A DNA stretch of 24,147 nt from Bacteroidales bacterium (GCA_017535125.1 JAFXUS010000030.1:1-24147), one strand, 5' to 3'; counted from the stretch's first letter, positions 7,896 through 20,597 are shown. Made by a program: numbers and translations. Notes: generated by a model not told the origin, from the letters alone.

Positions 7896-8648
7896 TTATT
7901 CGTTTAGCACCAGCTCCACCGGGCAGTGGTCGGAGCCGAAGATTTCGTTGTGGATGTCAGTCCCGGCCACGCGCGGGGCGAGGCCTTCGGAGACGAGGAA
8001 ATAGTCGATGCGCCAGCCCACGTTCCGCTCGCGGGCGGCCATGCGGTAGGACCACCAGGAGTATTTGGCTTCGCCCGGATGGGCGTCGCGCCAGGTGTCG
8101 CGGAAGCCGGCCGCGAGCAGCTCGCTCATCTTGGCCCGCTCCTCGTCGGAGAAACCTGCGTTGAAATGGTTCGTGGCGGGGTTCTTGAGGTCGATCTCCT
8201 CGTGCGCGACGTTCATGTCGCCGCAGATGACCACGCCCTTTTTCGCGGCCAGGCCGCTCACGTAGGCGCGGAACGCGTCCTCCCACTGCATGCGGTAGTC
8301 CAGGCGGCGCAGGCCGTCCTGGGAGTTGGGCGTATAGACGCAGACCAGGAAGAAGTCCGGCATCTCGAGCGTAACGACGCGGCCTTCATGGTCATGCTCG
8401 TCCACCCCGATGCCGTAGTTCACGGAGAGCGGCGTATGGCGCGTGTAGATGGCCGTACCGGAGTAGCCTTTCTTGTCGGCGTAGTTCCAGTAGGACTGGT
8501 AGCCGAGGAATTCGAGGTCCAGCTGCCCGGCGGAGAGCTTGGTCTCCTGGAGGCAGAAGAAGTCGGCGTCGAGCGCCTCGAAAATGTCCGCAAAGCCCTT
8601 GCCCGCCACGGCCCGCAGGCCGTTGACATTCCAACTAATGAATTTCAT
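7896..8648 (-). CDS. xth: Exodeoxyribonuclease III (AP endonuclease, ExoIII family)
   Basis: The 250-residue product cleaves DNA at abasic sites and trims 3' ends in base excision repair. Residues match the family catalytic set: N7 in [10 protein letters not shown]35 in QETKL, Y105, D144 and N146 in GDMNVAH, and D240/H241 in GSDHCPVEL at the C-terminus. The start at 8648 ([10 protein letters not shown]) is chosen because the fold begins there. The frame continues open far upstream, but that extension lies antisense to cysS and is rejected. The gene diverges from cysS across 54 bases and heads a minus-strand run of two lipoproteins and an LRR-like protein, an unusual setting for a repair gene. 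Confidence 0.96.
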   Translation of the reverse strand: MKFISWNVNGLRAVAGKGFADIFEALDADFFCLQETKLSAGQLDLEFLGYQSYWNYADKKGYSGTAIYTRHTPLSVNYGIGVDEHDHEGRVVTLEMPDFFLVCVYTPNSQDGLRRLDYRMQWEDAFRAYVSGLAAKKGVVICGDMNVAHEEIDLKNPATNHFNAGFSDEERAKMSELLAAGFRDTWRDAHPGEAKYSWWSYRMAARERNVGWRIDYFLVSEGLAPRVAGTDIHNEIFGSDHCPVELVLNE

Positions 8649-8652
8649 AAAG

Positions 8653-8660
8653 CGAATATA
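8653..8660 (-). promoter_or_regulatory. Possible xth -7 promoter element (TATATTCG)
   Basis: On the minus strand TATATTCG differs from TAnnTTTG at one base. It lies only 4 bases before the start codon, so either the leader is absent or this is not the real promoter. No -33 box was found. Confidence 0.3.
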
Positions 8661-8673
8661 CGCAGAAAATTCG

Positions 8674-8681
8674 TATCTTCG
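8674..8681 (+). promoter_or_regulatory. Possible cysS -7 promoter element (TATCTTCG)
   Basis: TATCTTCG differs from the Bacteroidetes TAnnTTTG consensus at one base and ends 21 bases before the cysS ATG at 8703. No TTTG -33 box is seen at the expected distance. Confidence 0.4.
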
Positions 8682-8702
8682 CCAAGTTATACTGAATTGA
8701 AT

Positions 8703-10229
8703 ATGCGCGAATTCTTCATCACCAATACACTGACCCGCAGCAAGGAACTCTTCAAGCCGGTGCACCCCGGCCATGTGGGGATGTATGTCTGCGGCCCGAC
8801 CGTCTATGGCGACGCTCACCTCGGCCATGCCCGCCCGGGTGTGACCTACGACGTGCTGAGCAAGCTGCTCCGCCATCTGGGTTACAAGGTGCGTTACGTC
8901 CGCAACATCACGGACGTGGGACACCTCGAGCACGACGCCGACGAAGGCGAGGACAAGATCGCGAAGAAGGCCCGTCTGGAGCAGCTGGAGCCGATGGAGG
9001 TCGTGCAGGCGTACACCCTGCGCTACCACGAGGCGATGCGTCTGCTGAACGTGGCGCCGCCCTCCATCGAGCCGCGCGCCTCGGGCCACATCATCGAGCA
9101 GATCGAGGCGGTGAAGAAGATTCTCGAGGCTGGCTACGCCTACGAGAGCAACGGCAGCATCTATTTCGACGTCGAGAAATACAACCGCGACTTCCACTAC
9201 GGCGTCCTCTCCGGCCGCAACCTCAATGACACGCTGGAGGGCACACGCAGCCTGGACGGGCAGAGTGACAAGCGCGCCCCCTATGACTTCGCCCTCTGGA
9301 AAAAGGCGGAGCCGGAGCACATCATGCGCTGGCCGTCCCCCTGGGGCGAAGGCTTCCCGGGCTGGCACCTCGAGTGCTCCGTGATGGGCGAGAAATACCT
9401 CGGCCGCGAATTCGACATCCACGGCGGCGGCATGGATCTGGTGTTCCCGCACCACGAGTGCGAAATCGCCCAGAACCAGGCCTCCCGCGGCACCCAGGGC
9501 GTGCATTACTGGGTGCACAACAACATGATTACCATCGCCGGACAGAAGATGGGAAAGAGCCTCGGCAACTTCATCACCCTGCCGCAGCTCTTCGCCGGCG
9601 ACCACCCGAAGCTGGACCAGGCCTACAGCCCGATGACGGTCCGCTTCTTCATCCTCCAGGCCCACTACCGCGGCACGCTGGACTTCTCCAACGAGGCCCT
9701 GCAGGCCGCCGGGAAGGGACTTTCCCGCCTGATGCAGGCCGCCCGCGACCTGTACGCGATGGCCGGCAAGTCTGTCCCGCAGTACGTCTATGGCGAGGAG
9801 CCCGTCCACGTGGCATCCGACAGCTGCCCGGCCGACAGCGCCGAGGTCAAGGCCATCTGGGAGGGCATCTACGAGGCCCTCTGCGACGACATGAACACCC
9901 CCGTGGCGCTCGCGCACATTTCCGAGGCGGTCAGGCTGATCAACTCCGCCAAGGCGGGCCAGATCAAGCTGTCGAAGGGAGACGTGGACACGCTCGTGCA
10001 GCTCTTCGACGACATCGTCTTCGGCGTGCTCGGCCTCAAGGACGAGGAAGCCGCAGGCGGCGCCGGCGCGAAGGTGATCGACGGCCTGATGCAGATGGTT
10101 CTCGAGCAGCGCGCAGCCGCCAAAGCAGCCAAGGACTGGACGACCTCCGACCACATCCGCGACGCACTCGCCGCCCTGGGCATCCGGGTCAAGGACACCA
10201 AGGACGGCGCCGAATGGACGCTTGAGTGA
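8703..10229 (+). CDS. cysS: Cysteinyl-tRNA synthetase
   Basis: The 508-residue product charges tRNA-Cys. It is a class I synthetase with the zinc ligand C30 in YVCGPTVYG, the HIGH-type motif HLGH at 39-42, FPGWHLECS with zinc ligand C225, [13 protein letters not shown] around 242-254 and the KMSKS-type loop KMGKS at 282-286. A DALR-type helical domain follows from about residue 390. The ATG at 8703 ([10 protein letters not shown]) is the natural start. The reading frame is open for a further 259 codons upstream, but that stretch is antisense to xth. It heads a four-gene plus-strand run, its TGA overlapping the next ATG by one base. Confidence 0.97.
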   Translation: MREFFITNTLTRSKELFKPVHPGHVGMYVCGPTVYGDAHLGHARPGVTYDVLSKLLRHLGYKVRYVRNITDVGHLEHDADEGEDKIAKKARLEQLEPMEVVQAYTLRYHEAMRLLNVAPPSIEPRASGHIIEQIEAVKKILEAGYAYESNGSIYFDVEKYNRDFHYGVLSGRNLNDTLEGTRSLDGQSDKRAPYDFALWKKAEPEHIMRWPSPWGEGFPGWHLECSVMGEKYLGREFDIHGGGMDLVFPHHECEIAQNQASRGTQGVHYWVHNNMITIAGQKMGKSLGNFITLPQLFAGDHPKLDQAYSPMTVRFFILQAHYRGTLDFSNEALQAAGKGLSRLMQAARDLYAMAGKSVPQYVYGEEPVHVASDSCPADSAEVKAIWEGIYEALCDDMNTPVALAHISEAVRLINSAKAGQIKLSKGDVDTLVQLFDDIVFGVLGLKDEEAAGGAGAKVIDGLMQMVLEQRAAAKAAKDWTTSDHIRDALAALGIRVKDTKDGAEWTLE

Positions 10230-10531
10230 TGAAATTCTCCAAAATCCTTCTGGCTGAACATTTCGACGAGGCGCATCACGAGCGTTCGTTTATGTACCTG
10301 TGCTGTGATGACAAGGGCCCGTACCTGCTGGAAGACGTCTATACTCCGGGCTGGGCCGCCAGCAACTACGGCGGCGGGACCGTCCGGACCGACCTGCCCA
10401 AAAACTTCTACGTGAACCAGACCCCGGACAGCTTCGCCGAGCATTTCAGCGAGCGCTTCCGGGAGCAGGTCCGGCAGAACGCCGAACTCGCCGCCTTCCT
10501 GGCGGAGGCTAACCACCGCAAGAAGAAATAG
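10229..10531 (+). CDS. Unknown 100-residue protein, stand-alone GGGTVRTDL domain
   Basis: The 100-residue product begins at ATG 10229, overlapping the cysS TGA by one base; a GTG three bases earlier is a less likely start. It has the motif GGGTVRTDL at residues 48-56, followed by NFYV, a charged helix (DSFAEHFSERFREQVRQN) and the ending ELAAFLAEANHRKKK. This is clearly homologous to the C-terminal domain of the 230-residue protein at 6799-7491. There is no signal peptide or membrane segment, so it is probably cytoplasmic. Its place inside a translation-linked operon between cysS and the U32 gene suggests a housekeeping rather than defence role, but no function is known to me. Confidence 0.8.
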   Translation: MKFSKILLAEHFDEAHHERSFMYLCCDDKGPYLLEDVYTPGWAASNYGGGTVRTDLPKNFYVNQTPDSFAEHFSERFREQVRQNAELAAFLAEANHRKKK

Positions 10532-10535
10532 GGCC

Positions 10536-11801
10536 ATGAACCGGCAGGAACTGGAAATCATGGCGCCGGCGGGCGGGTTCGACTGCCTGCAGGCTGCGAT
10601 TCAGGGCGGGGCGAACTCCGTCTACTTCGGTATCGGCCGGCTGAATATGCGCAGCCGCTCGGCGGCCAATTTCCTGCCTGAAGACCTTCCGGAAGTGGTC
10701 CGCATCTGCCGGGAGGCCGGCGTGCGGAGCTACCTGACCCTGAACATCACCCTCTTCCAGGATGACCTGGCGGCGATGCGGGAGGCGCTGGACGCCGCCC
10801 GGGCCGCAGGCGTCGACGCGGTCATCGCGTCGGACATCGCCGCCATCCAGTACTGCCGGCAGATCGGCCTGGAGGTCCACATTTCCACGCAACTGTCCAT
10901 CTCCAACGTGGAGGCGCTGCGCTTCTACGCGCAGTTCGCCGATGTGGTCGTGCTGGCACGCGAGCTGACCCTCGACCAGGTCAAGGAGATCCACGAGACC
11001 ATCGTCCGCGAGCGGATCTGCGGCCCGTCGGGGCAGTCCGTCCGCATCGAGATGTTCGCCCACGGGGCGCTCTGCATGGCCGTGAGCGGCAAATGCTACC
11101 TCTCGCTGCACGCCGCCGGGGCCTCCGCCAACCGCGGCGCCTGCTACCAGATCTGTCGCCGCAGCTACGAGGTCCGCGACCGCGAGACCGGCAACGAGCT
11201 GCTGATCGACAACGAATACATCATGTCCCCGAAGGACCTCTGTACCATCGAGTTCATGGACCGCATCATCGACAGCGGCGTGCGTGTGTTCAAGATCGAG
11301 GGACGGGCCCGCTCCGCGGAATACGTCAAGCGCTGCGCCTCCTGTTACCGGCGCGCGGCGGACGCCGTCAGCGACGGGACCTACACGCCGGAGCTCGCCG
11401 CCGCGCTGAAGGCGGAGCTCGCCGAAGTCTTCAACCGGGGCTTCTGGGACGGCTACTACCAGGGTGCGCGGCTGGGCGAGTGGAGCGCCGTGTACGGCAC
11501 CCAGGCCACCCGGCGCAAGATTTACCTGGGCAAGGTGACCAACTGGTTCGACCGCATCGGCGTGGCCGAAATCTCCGCGGAGACCAGCGACCTGCGCCGC
11601 GGCGACCGCCTGATGGTCATCGGCGCCACCAGCGGTGTCGTCGAGTTCGACGCGGATGACATCCGCCTGGAATTCGACCCGGTGGAACTGGCGCCGAAAG
11701 GCAGCCGCTGCTCCGTGCGGGTCCCCCTCGATCTCTGCCCCGACGGCAAACTCCGTCGCGGCGACAAGGTTTTCCTCTGGACTGAAGCCAACGATATATG
11801 A
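10536..11801 (+). CDS. Peptidase U32 family protein (probable RNA hydroxylation factor, TrhP/YegQ-like)
   Basis: The 421-residue product begins with ELEIMAPAGGFDCLQAAIQGGANSVYFG (first part shown: ELEIMAPAGGFDCLQAAIQ), the TIM-barrel start of the U32 family. It contains the family signature EMFAHGALCMAVSGKCYLS, followed by NRGACYQICRRSY, giving four cysteines that fit an iron-sulfur cluster site. A C-terminal beta-rich extension (YLGKVTNWFDRIGVAEI to the end) matches the U32 C-terminal domain. E. coli relatives TrhP (YegQ) and RlhA (YdcP) take part in tRNA and rRNA hydroxylation; a real protease role is doubtful. Length and domain order favour TrhP-like. It lies 4 bases after the 100-residue gene and overlaps the GH31 start by four bases (ATGA). 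Confidence 0.9.
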   Translation: MNRQELEIMAPAGGFDCLQAAIQGGANSVYFGIGRLNMRSRSAANFLPEDLPEVVRICREAGVRSYLTLNITLFQDDLAAMREALDAARAAGVDAVIASDIAAIQYCRQIGLEVHISTQLSISNVEALRFYAQFADVVVLARELTLDQVKEIHETIVRERICGPSGQSVRIEMFAHGALCMAVSGKCYLSLHAAGASANRGACYQICRRSYEVRDRETGNELLIDNEYIMSPKDLCTIEFMDRIIDSGVRVFKIEGRARSAEYVKRCASCYRRAADAVSDGTYTPELAAALKAELAEVFNRGFWDGYYQGARLGEWSAVYGTQATRRKIYLGKVTNWFDRIGVAEISAETSDLRRGDRLMVIGATSGVVEFDADDIRLEFDPVELAPKGSRCSVRVPLDLCPDGKLRRGDKVFLWTEANDI

Positions 11802-14023
11802 AACGATTGCCCCTCCTCCTACTGGGACTCCTGCTGGCGGCCTGCCAGCCGGGGACCGTCCGTATCGACACGCCGCAGGGCACGCTGTGCCTGCAGCCCC
11901 TCGCCGAGGACGCTCTCCGCGTCCAGCTGACCCCTGACGGCGCGCCTGCGCTGGAAGAACTCATTCTCACGGAGCGCGTCAAGGCGCCGAAATACAGCGT
12001 CGAGCGCCACGACGGCGACGTCACCATCCGGTTGCCGCGTCTCGTTGCCGAGTACCGCGCCGCCACGCAGACCCTGCGTTTCACGGATGCGGAGGGGCGC
12101 CTGCTGCTGGAAGAGAAGGCCCGGAGCGTTGAGCCGTCCGAGGTGCAGGGCGAAGCCTGCTTCGTGGTCAGTCAGACCTTCGATTCCCCGGCTGGCGAGC
12201 ACCTCTACGGCACCGGGCAGTTCCAGGACGGCTACCTGGACATCCGCGGGCTGACGCGTCGCCTGACGCAGGTAAACACGCAGATCTCCCTGCCGATGAT
12301 CCTGTCCAGCCGCGGCTGGGGCCTGCTCTGGCACAACTACGGCCTGACGGATTTCAATCCCGCAGACCACAGCGTCACGCTGACCCAGCAGGAAGAAGCC
12401 GGCGGCTCGGTCACGGTCAATGCCACCGGCACGGCCGGCAACCGCCGCGAACTCCGCTTTTTCCGGACCTTTACCGGTGAGATCGATCTGCCGTCGGACG
12501 GAGAATACGCCCTGCTGCTCGACGTGGGCCGCGAGATGGCCCGCCGGCAATTCCTGGCCGTGGACGGGGAAGCGCTGATCGACATCTCCAATACCTGGCT
12601 CCCGCCGACCGCCGCCGTCCGGGCGCAGCTCTCCGCCGGGAAGCATACCCTCGAGGTGCAGGGCACCTTCGGCGATGCGCCGACCGTCTTCTGGCGCAGC
12701 GTCTCCGACGAGACCACCTTCTCTTCGCCGGTGGCGTCCGGACTTGACTACGTCGTCTTCGCGGGCGGCGCGGATGCGGTGATGCGCAGCTTCCGCAGCC
12801 TCGCCGGGCACGTCCCGGTACTGCCGGACTGGATCTTCCGCTACATCCACTGCCGCGAACGCTTCGACACGCAGGACGAACTGCTGACTGTCGCCCGCCG
12901 GCTCCACAAGGAAGGCATCCCCACCGGCACCGTCGTGCAGGACTGGCAGTGGTGGGGCAAGTACGGCTGGAATGCGATGCAGTTCGATGAGGACAAATAC
13001 CCCGACCCCAAGGCGATGACGGACGAACTGCACGCCCTGGACCAGCACCTGATGCTGTCCGTGTGGTCGCGCATCGGTCGCGACTCTGAGCTGGGCAAGG
13101 AAGCGGCTGCGCAGGGCTACTACATCGGCGACACGGAATGGATCGATTTCTTCCAGCCGGAAGCGGCTGCCTTCTACTGGCAGAACTTCAGCGCCAAACT
13201 GCTCCCGGTCGGCATCGACGCCTGGTGGCAGGACGCCACCGAGCCGGAGAACGATGACCTGAAGGGTCGCCGCATCGGCCCCGACCAGATCCCCGGCGAG
13301 TTCTACCGCAACGTCTATCCGCTGAAGGTGATCAAGACCGTCTACGAGGGTCTGCGCCGCGACCAGCCCGACCGACTGCCGGTCATCCTGACGCGCAGCG
13401 CCTTCCCGGGCATCCAGCGCTACGGCGCCGTGACCTGGAGCGGCGACGTGGGCAACGACTGGGGAACGCTCCGCCGCCAGATTGCTGGCGGCCTGGGCCA
13501 GATGGCCGCCGGCCTGCCCTGGTGGACCTACGACGCCGGCGGCTTCTTCCGCCCCGGCAACCAATATGAGGATCCCGACTACCAGGAGCGGATGATACGC
13601 TGGATCCAGACGTCCGTCTGGCTGCCCTTTATGCGCGTGCACGGCTACCAGAGCCGCACGGAGCCCTGGGAATACAGCCCGGAGACGGAGCGTCGCTTCA
13701 AGGCCGCCGTCGCCCAGCGCGAGGCCCTGCTCCCGTATGTCCTGGAGCAGGCGGAACGCGTCTGGACGGAGGACTACACGCTGATGCGTCCGCTGATCTT
13801 CGACTTTCCGCAGGATGAGCAGGCTTTGAAGCAGGACGGCGAATGGATGTTCGGGCCGGACTATCTTGTCTGCCCCGTCACGGCCGGCGGCGTCTCCATC
13901 TGGCCGGTCTATCTGCCGGTCAATGAGGGCGGTTGGGAGGATATCCGGAACGGTACCCGCTACGAGGGCGGTTGTTCCGTCGAGGTCCCCGTCGATCTGG
14001 AGGCCATTCCGGTTTTCCGAAGA

Positions 14024-14029
<6 letters not shown>
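11798..14029 (+). CDS. GH31-family glycoside hydrolase lipoprotein with inserted PA14 domain (alpha-xylosidase-like)
   Basis: The 743-residue product starts with a lipoprotein signal (MKRLPLLLLGLLLAAC, lipobox Cys16). An N-terminal beta-sandwich is followed by a PA14-like domain at about residues 218-305 (FFRTFTGEIDLPSDGEYALLL region), then a (beta/alpha)8 barrel. The nucleophile is Asp479 in WWQDATEPE and the likely acid/base is Asp550 in TWSGDVGNDW. A PA14 insertion before the barrel is known from alpha-xylosidases such as those of Cellvibrio and Bacteroides, so xyloglucan-derived oligosaccharides are a plausible substrate; other alpha-glycosidase activities are not excluded. No acidic surface-export signal follows the lipobox, so a periplasm-facing location is more likely. 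The gene overlaps the convergent metH end by six bases. Confidence 0.92.
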
Positions 14030-17632
<3,603 letters not shown>

Positions 17633-17633
17633 G

Positions 17634-18530
17634 CTAGAAGCAGTCCCTGAGGACGTTGATGACGTTGTCGCTGCGCCCCATGGTGTAGAAGTGGATCTCC
17701 TCGACGCCGTGCGCGAGCAGGTCGCGGCACTGTGCCTTGCACCACTGCTGGCCGATCTCGTAGGCGGCATCTGGGTGCGCCTTCACCTCGTCGGTCAGCT
17801 CGACCGGGATGTCGATGGAGAAGCTCTCCGGCAGCAGGTCCACCTGGCGGGCGGAGCTGAGCGGCTTGATGCCGGGAACGATGGGGACGGTGATGCCCGC
17901 GGCGCGGCAGCGCGCCACGAAATCATAGAAGACGGCGTTGTCGAAGAAGAGCTGGGTGATGATCTGGTCGGCCCCCGCGTCCACCTTGCGCTTGAGGAAC
18001 TCGATGTCCGTTTCGAGGTTGGGGGACTCGAAATGCTTTTCGGGATAACCGGCCACGCCGAGCGTGAAGATGCGCTCGCCGCCGTTCGCCGCCTCGAAGC
18101 GACGGATGGCCGCGACCAGTTCCTCGGCGTGCGCGTAGCCGTCCCGCTCGGGCGTGAAACGCTTCTCGCCCAGGGCGGCGTCGCCGCGGAGTACGAGGAT
18201 GTTGCGGATTCCCATGAATTTGAAGTCCTGCAGCTGCGACTCGATGAGGTCGGCGCTGGCGCCGCCGCAGATCAGGTGCGGAACCACCTCCACGTCGGGG
18301 AAGGCAGCCTGCACGGCTGCGCAGACGGCCGTCTGGCTGATGCGTTTGCGCAGCAGGTGGCGGCTGAAGCTGCCGTCCGCCTCCGGCCGGAACTCGTATT
18401 CATCGCGGTGGCAGGTCACGTTGATATAACGCGGACCGAACTCCATGAACGGACGGATGCTGTCTAGGAGCTCGGCCTTGGTGATGCCCTTGATGGGCGG
18501 AACTATCTCTAGCGAAGGGAACGGCTTCAT
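17634..18530 (-). CDS. metF: 5,10-methylenetetrahydrofolate reductase
   Basis: The 298-residue flavoenzyme reduces methylene-tetrahydrofolate to methyl-tetrahydrofolate, the methyl donor for MetH. It begins almost directly with the active-site strand SLEIVPPIKG (catalytic Glu8, equivalent to the SFEFFPP motif). YINVTCHRDEY, HLICGG (86-91), ILVLRGDA and DQIITQLFFD (about 188-197) then follow the FAD barrel order. The N-terminal helix seen in many relatives is short here; no other in-frame ATG was found upstream. The stop codon is one base before the metH start, so the two are translationally coupled, and lrp lies 45 bases upstream on the same strand. Confidence 0.95.
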   Translation of the reverse strand: MKPFPSLEIVPPIKGITKAELLDSIRPFMEFGPRYINVTCHRDEYEFRPEADGSFSRHLLRKRISQTAVCAAVQAAFPDVEVVPHLICGGASADLIESQLQDFKFMGIRNILVLRGDAALGEKRFTPERDGYAHAEELVAAIRRFEAANGGERIFTLGVAGYPEKHFESPNLETDIEFLKRKVDAGADQIITQLFFDNAVFYDFVARCRAAGITVPIVPGIKPLSSARQVDLLPESFSIDIPVELTDEVKAHPDAAYEIGQQWCKAQCRDLLAHGVEEIHFYTMGRSDNVINVLRDCF

Positions 18531-18554
18531 CGGGTAACAACTACTTTGTGCGGG

Positions 18555-18562
18555 TAAAGATA
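18555..18562 (-). promoter_or_regulatory. Possible metFH -7 promoter element (TATCTTTA)
   Basis: On the minus strand TATCTTTA differs from TAnnTTTG only at the last base and lies 24 bases before the metF ATG. No -33 TTTG is seen. It would allow metFH expression apart from lrp. Confidence 0.4.
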
Positions 18563-18575
18563 CACATTTTTCGGA

Positions 18576-19040
18576 TTACCGCACCGGGACGGCGTGGGTG
18601 TTCTTGACCTCCCCCATGACGAAGGAACTGTTCAGGCCGCCGATGCAGTCGAGTTCGCCCAGGATCCTCAGGACGAACTGCTGGTACTCCTTCATGCTGG
18701 ACACATAGACCTTCAGCAGGAAGTCGTAATCTCCTGATATATTGTAACATTCACCGACTTCCTCCATGCCCTGCACGGCCTCCATCAGGCGGCTGGCGTT
18801 CTCGTAGGTGTGCTGCTTCATCTTGATGTAGCAGAAGGCGATGAAGGAGCAGTCGAGCTTCTCCGCGTCCAGCACGGCCACGTAGCCCTTGATATAACCC
18901 TGCTCGCGCAGGCGCTTGATGCGCTCGAACACGGGCGTGGGGGAAAGGTGTACGCGTGCGGCAACCTGTTTGTTGGTCAGGGCTGCATCCTCCTGGAGGA
19001 TGCGCAGGATGGCTAAATCGGTGGCGTCCAGTCCGCTCAT
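18576..19040 (-). CDS. Lrp/AsnC-family transcriptional regulator
   Basis: The 154-residue protein has an N-terminal winged helix-turn-helix (LDATDLAILRILQEDAALTN onward, with LTNKQVAARVHLSPTPVFERIKRLREQGYI at 21-50) and a C-terminal RAM ligand-binding and oligomerisation domain (about 65-150) with NISGDYDFLLKVYV. Such regulators form octamers that wrap DNA and respond to amino acids. The start at 19040 (MSGLDATDLA) is taken because the helix-turn-helix begins there; an 80-codon upstream extension crosses the promoter region and is rejected. It is divergent from metY and is followed 45 bases later by metF, so regulation of sulfur amino acid genes is likely. This is inference from position. Confidence 0.93.
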   Translation of the reverse strand: MSGLDATDLAILRILQEDAALTNKQVAARVHLSPTPVFERIKRLREQGYIKGYVAVLDAEKLDCSFIAFCYIKMKQHTYENASRLMEAVQGMEEVGECYNISGDYDFLLKVYVSSMKEYQQFVLRILGELDCIGGLNSSFVMGEVKNTHAVPVR

Positions 19041-19089
19041 AGGGTTCAAAAGATTTTTGTTCTGTCTAATCGGCGATAAACGCGTCTTG

Positions 19090-19137
19090 TTGGATATTTT
19101 GATAAGGTATTTCTGCAAAAATAGAAATATTATCCAA
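19090..19137. promoter_or_regulatory. Candidate Lrp operator: nested inverted repeats over the lrp promoter
   Basis: TTGGATA (19090-19096) and TATCCAA (19131-19137) form an outer inverted repeat, and TATTTCT (19108-19114) with AGAAATA (19123-19129) an inner one. The stretch is strongly AT-rich against a GC-rich background, as favoured by Lrp-family proteins, and covers the lrp -7 box. The centres of the two repeats are offset by about five bases, so they may be separate sites. Confidence 0.45.
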
Positions 19138-19147
19138 TTTTTACAAA
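19116..19147 (-). promoter_or_regulatory. lrp promoter (TTTG - 20 bp - TATTTTTG)
   Basis: Read on the minus strand, TTTG (19147-19144), a spacer of 20 bases and TATTTTTG (19123-19116) match the Bacteroidetes sigma-ABfr consensus exactly. The transcript would start near 19108, giving a leader of about 70 bases before the lrp ATG at 19040. Confidence 0.75.
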
Positions 19148-19150
19148 GTC

Positions 19151-19182
19151 TTTGGAGATTATTTCCATAACCCCGACCTTTG
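19151..19182 (+). promoter_or_regulatory. metY promoter (TTTG - 20 bp - GACCTTTG)
   Basis: TTTG at 19151-19154, a 20-base spacer and GACCTTTG at 19175-19182 fit the Bacteroidetes promoter pattern with the first two bases of the -7 box off consensus. The -33 boxes of this promoter and of the divergent lrp promoter are only three bases apart, so one bound regulator could affect both. The predicted leader is about 20 bases. Confidence 0.65.
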
Positions 19183-19210
19183 CAACAGAAACGACAAAAA
19201 CAAAACGAAT

Positions 19211-20491
19211 ATGAGCACGCAGAAATTACACGTTGAGACGCTGGCCATCCATGTTGGCCAGGAGACCCCCGATCCCGCATCCGACTCCCGCGCGGTTCCC
19301 ATTTATCAGACCACTTCCTACGTCTTCCGCAACTCCCAGCACGCAGCCGACCGTTTCGGCCTGCGCGATGCGGGTAATATCTACGGCCGCCTGACGAACT
19401 CTACGCAGTCCGTCTTCGAAGAGCGCGTGGCCGCGCTCGAGGGCGGCGTGGCCGGCCTGGCCGTCGCTTCCGGTGCCGCCGCCATCACCTACGCCCTGCA
19501 GAACGTGCTGCAGAACGGCGACCACATCATCGCCGCGGACAACCTCTACGGCGGTTCCTACAACCTGATCACCCATACCCTTTCCACCCAGGGGATTGAA
19601 CATACCATTATCAATGTAAATGACCTGTCGGCCCTCGAAGCCGCCATCCGGCCCAATACCAAGGTTATATACGCTGAGACCTTTGGCAATCCGAACTCGG
19701 ATGTCGCAGACTTCGAGGGTATCGCGGCGGTCGCCCACAAGCACAACATCGTCTTCATCGTGGACAACACCTTCGCCCCCATCCTCATCCGTCCGCTCGA
19801 GCACGGCGCCGACATCGTGGTCCATTCCGCGACCAAGTTCATCGGCGGCCACGGCAGCTCGCTGGGCGGCGTGATCGTCGATGGCGGCAAGTTCGACTGG
19901 AAGGCGAACGCCGACAAGTATCCGACGCTCGCGAAACCCGATCCCAGCTACCACGGCGCCATTTTCGCCGACGTGGCCGGCCCGGCGGCCTTCGTGACGC
20001 GCATCAGGGCCGTGATCCTTCGCGACACCGGCGCTGCCATCAGCCCCTTCAACGCCTGGATCCTGCTGCAGGGCGTCGAGTCCCTGCCGCTGCGCATCGA
20101 GCGCCACACGCAGAACGCCCTCAAGGTGGTCGAATACCTCTCCAAGCACCCCAAGGTGGCGAAAGTCAACCATCCGGCGCTGCCGGACCACCACGACCAC
20201 GCCCTGTACTGTCGCTATTTCCCGAACGGGGCAGGTTCCATCTTCACCTTCGAGATCAAGGGCACGCAGGAAGACGCCTGGCGCTTCATCGACCGCCTCA
20301 AGATCTTCTCCCTGCTGGCCAACGTGGCCGACGTCAAGAGCCTGGTGATCCACCCGTACACCACCACGCACTCGCAGCTGAGTCCGGAAGAACTCGCCGA
20401 GCAGCACATCACCCCCACCACCATCCGCCTGTCCATCGGCGTCGAGCACATAGATGACATCATCGACGATATAGAACAAGCTCTCAGCTAA
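19211..20491 (+). CDS. metY: O-acetylhomoserine sulfhydrylase (aminocarboxypropyltransferase)
   Basis: The 426-residue PLP enzyme joins sulfide to O-acetylhomoserine to make homocysteine. The N-terminus LHVETLAIHVGQETPDPASD and SRAVPIYQTTSYVF, then GNIYGRLTNSTQSVFEERVAALEGG, are typical of the MetY branch of the Cys/Met metabolism PLP family. The length of about 425-430 residues separates it from the shorter MetB/MetC/Mgl enzymes. The PLP lysine is K209 in SATKFIGGHG. The product feeds MetH, encoded divergently. Methionine gamma-lyase and cystathionine gamma-synthase are less likely because of the length and the DNTFAPILIRPLEHGAD pattern. It lies upstream of cysK, separated by a structured 121-base gap. 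Confidence 0.92.
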   Translation: MSTQKLHVETLAIHVGQETPDPASDSRAVPIYQTTSYVFRNSQHAADRFGLRDAGNIYGRLTNSTQSVFEERVAALEGGVAGLAVASGAAAITYALQNVLQNGDHIIAADNLYGGSYNLITHTLSTQGIEHTIINVNDLSALEAAIRPNTKVIYAETFGNPNSDVADFEGIAAVAHKHNIVFIVDNTFAPILIRPLEHGADIVVHSATKFIGGHGSSLGGVIVDGGKFDWKANADKYPTLAKPDPSYHGAIFADVAGPAAFVTRIRAVILRDTGAAISPFNAWILLQGVESLPLRIERHTQNALKVVEYLSKHPKVAKVNHPALPDHHDHALYCRYFPNGAGSIFTFEIKGTQEDAWRFIDRLKIFSLLANVADVKSLVIHPYTTTHSQLSPEELAEQHITPTTIRLSIGVEHIDDIIDDIEQALS

Positions 20492-20494
20492 TCG

Positions 20495-20585
20495 GCTGCA
20501 GGCAGCGGACTGCCTCGCGCGGGCATTTCCGCAGCGAAGCGAGGACGATTTCTTTTGCCCGCAAGGGGCAGTCTGCTGATGCAGC
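20495..20585. repeat. Long imperfect hairpin element between metY and cysK
   Basis: The 121-base gap is mostly one structure. GCTGCA (20495-20500) pairs with TGCAGC (20580-20585), CAGCGGACTGCC (20503-20514) pairs with GGCAGTCTGCTG (20567-20578) apart from one G-T, and GCGGGC (20519-20524) pairs with GCCCGC (20557-20562). On the plus strand it is followed by an A-run rather than a T-run, so it is not a standard intrinsic terminator for metY. It could be a repeat element, an mRNA-stabilising or processing structure, or a small RNA; the sequence does not decide. Confidence 0.65.
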
Positions 20586-20597
20586 AAAAAAAATGAT

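Noticed and set aside
7926..8702. Long N-terminal extension of the cysS reading frame
   Set aside because: It is antisense to the well-supported xth gene and shows no synthetase features; cysS homology begins at the ATG at 8703.
8649..10154. Long N-terminal extension of the xth reading frame
   Set aside because: It runs antisense over cysS; the ExoIII fold starts at 8648.
11819..13642. 607-codon open frame on the minus strand
   Set aside because: Shadow of the GH31 gene, caused by GC-rich codon use; the translation is compositionally odd and has no domain pattern.
17633..17770. Earlier start for metH, adding 46 residues
   Set aside because: The extension overlaps metF in another frame and reads as low-complexity Ser/Thr/Ala; MDALKQAF at 17632 begins the conserved protein.
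18531..18575. Cobalamin or SAM riboswitch upstream of metFH
   Set aside because: The gap between lrp and metF is only 45 bases, too short for a known cobalamin riboswitch, and shows no matching conserved box.
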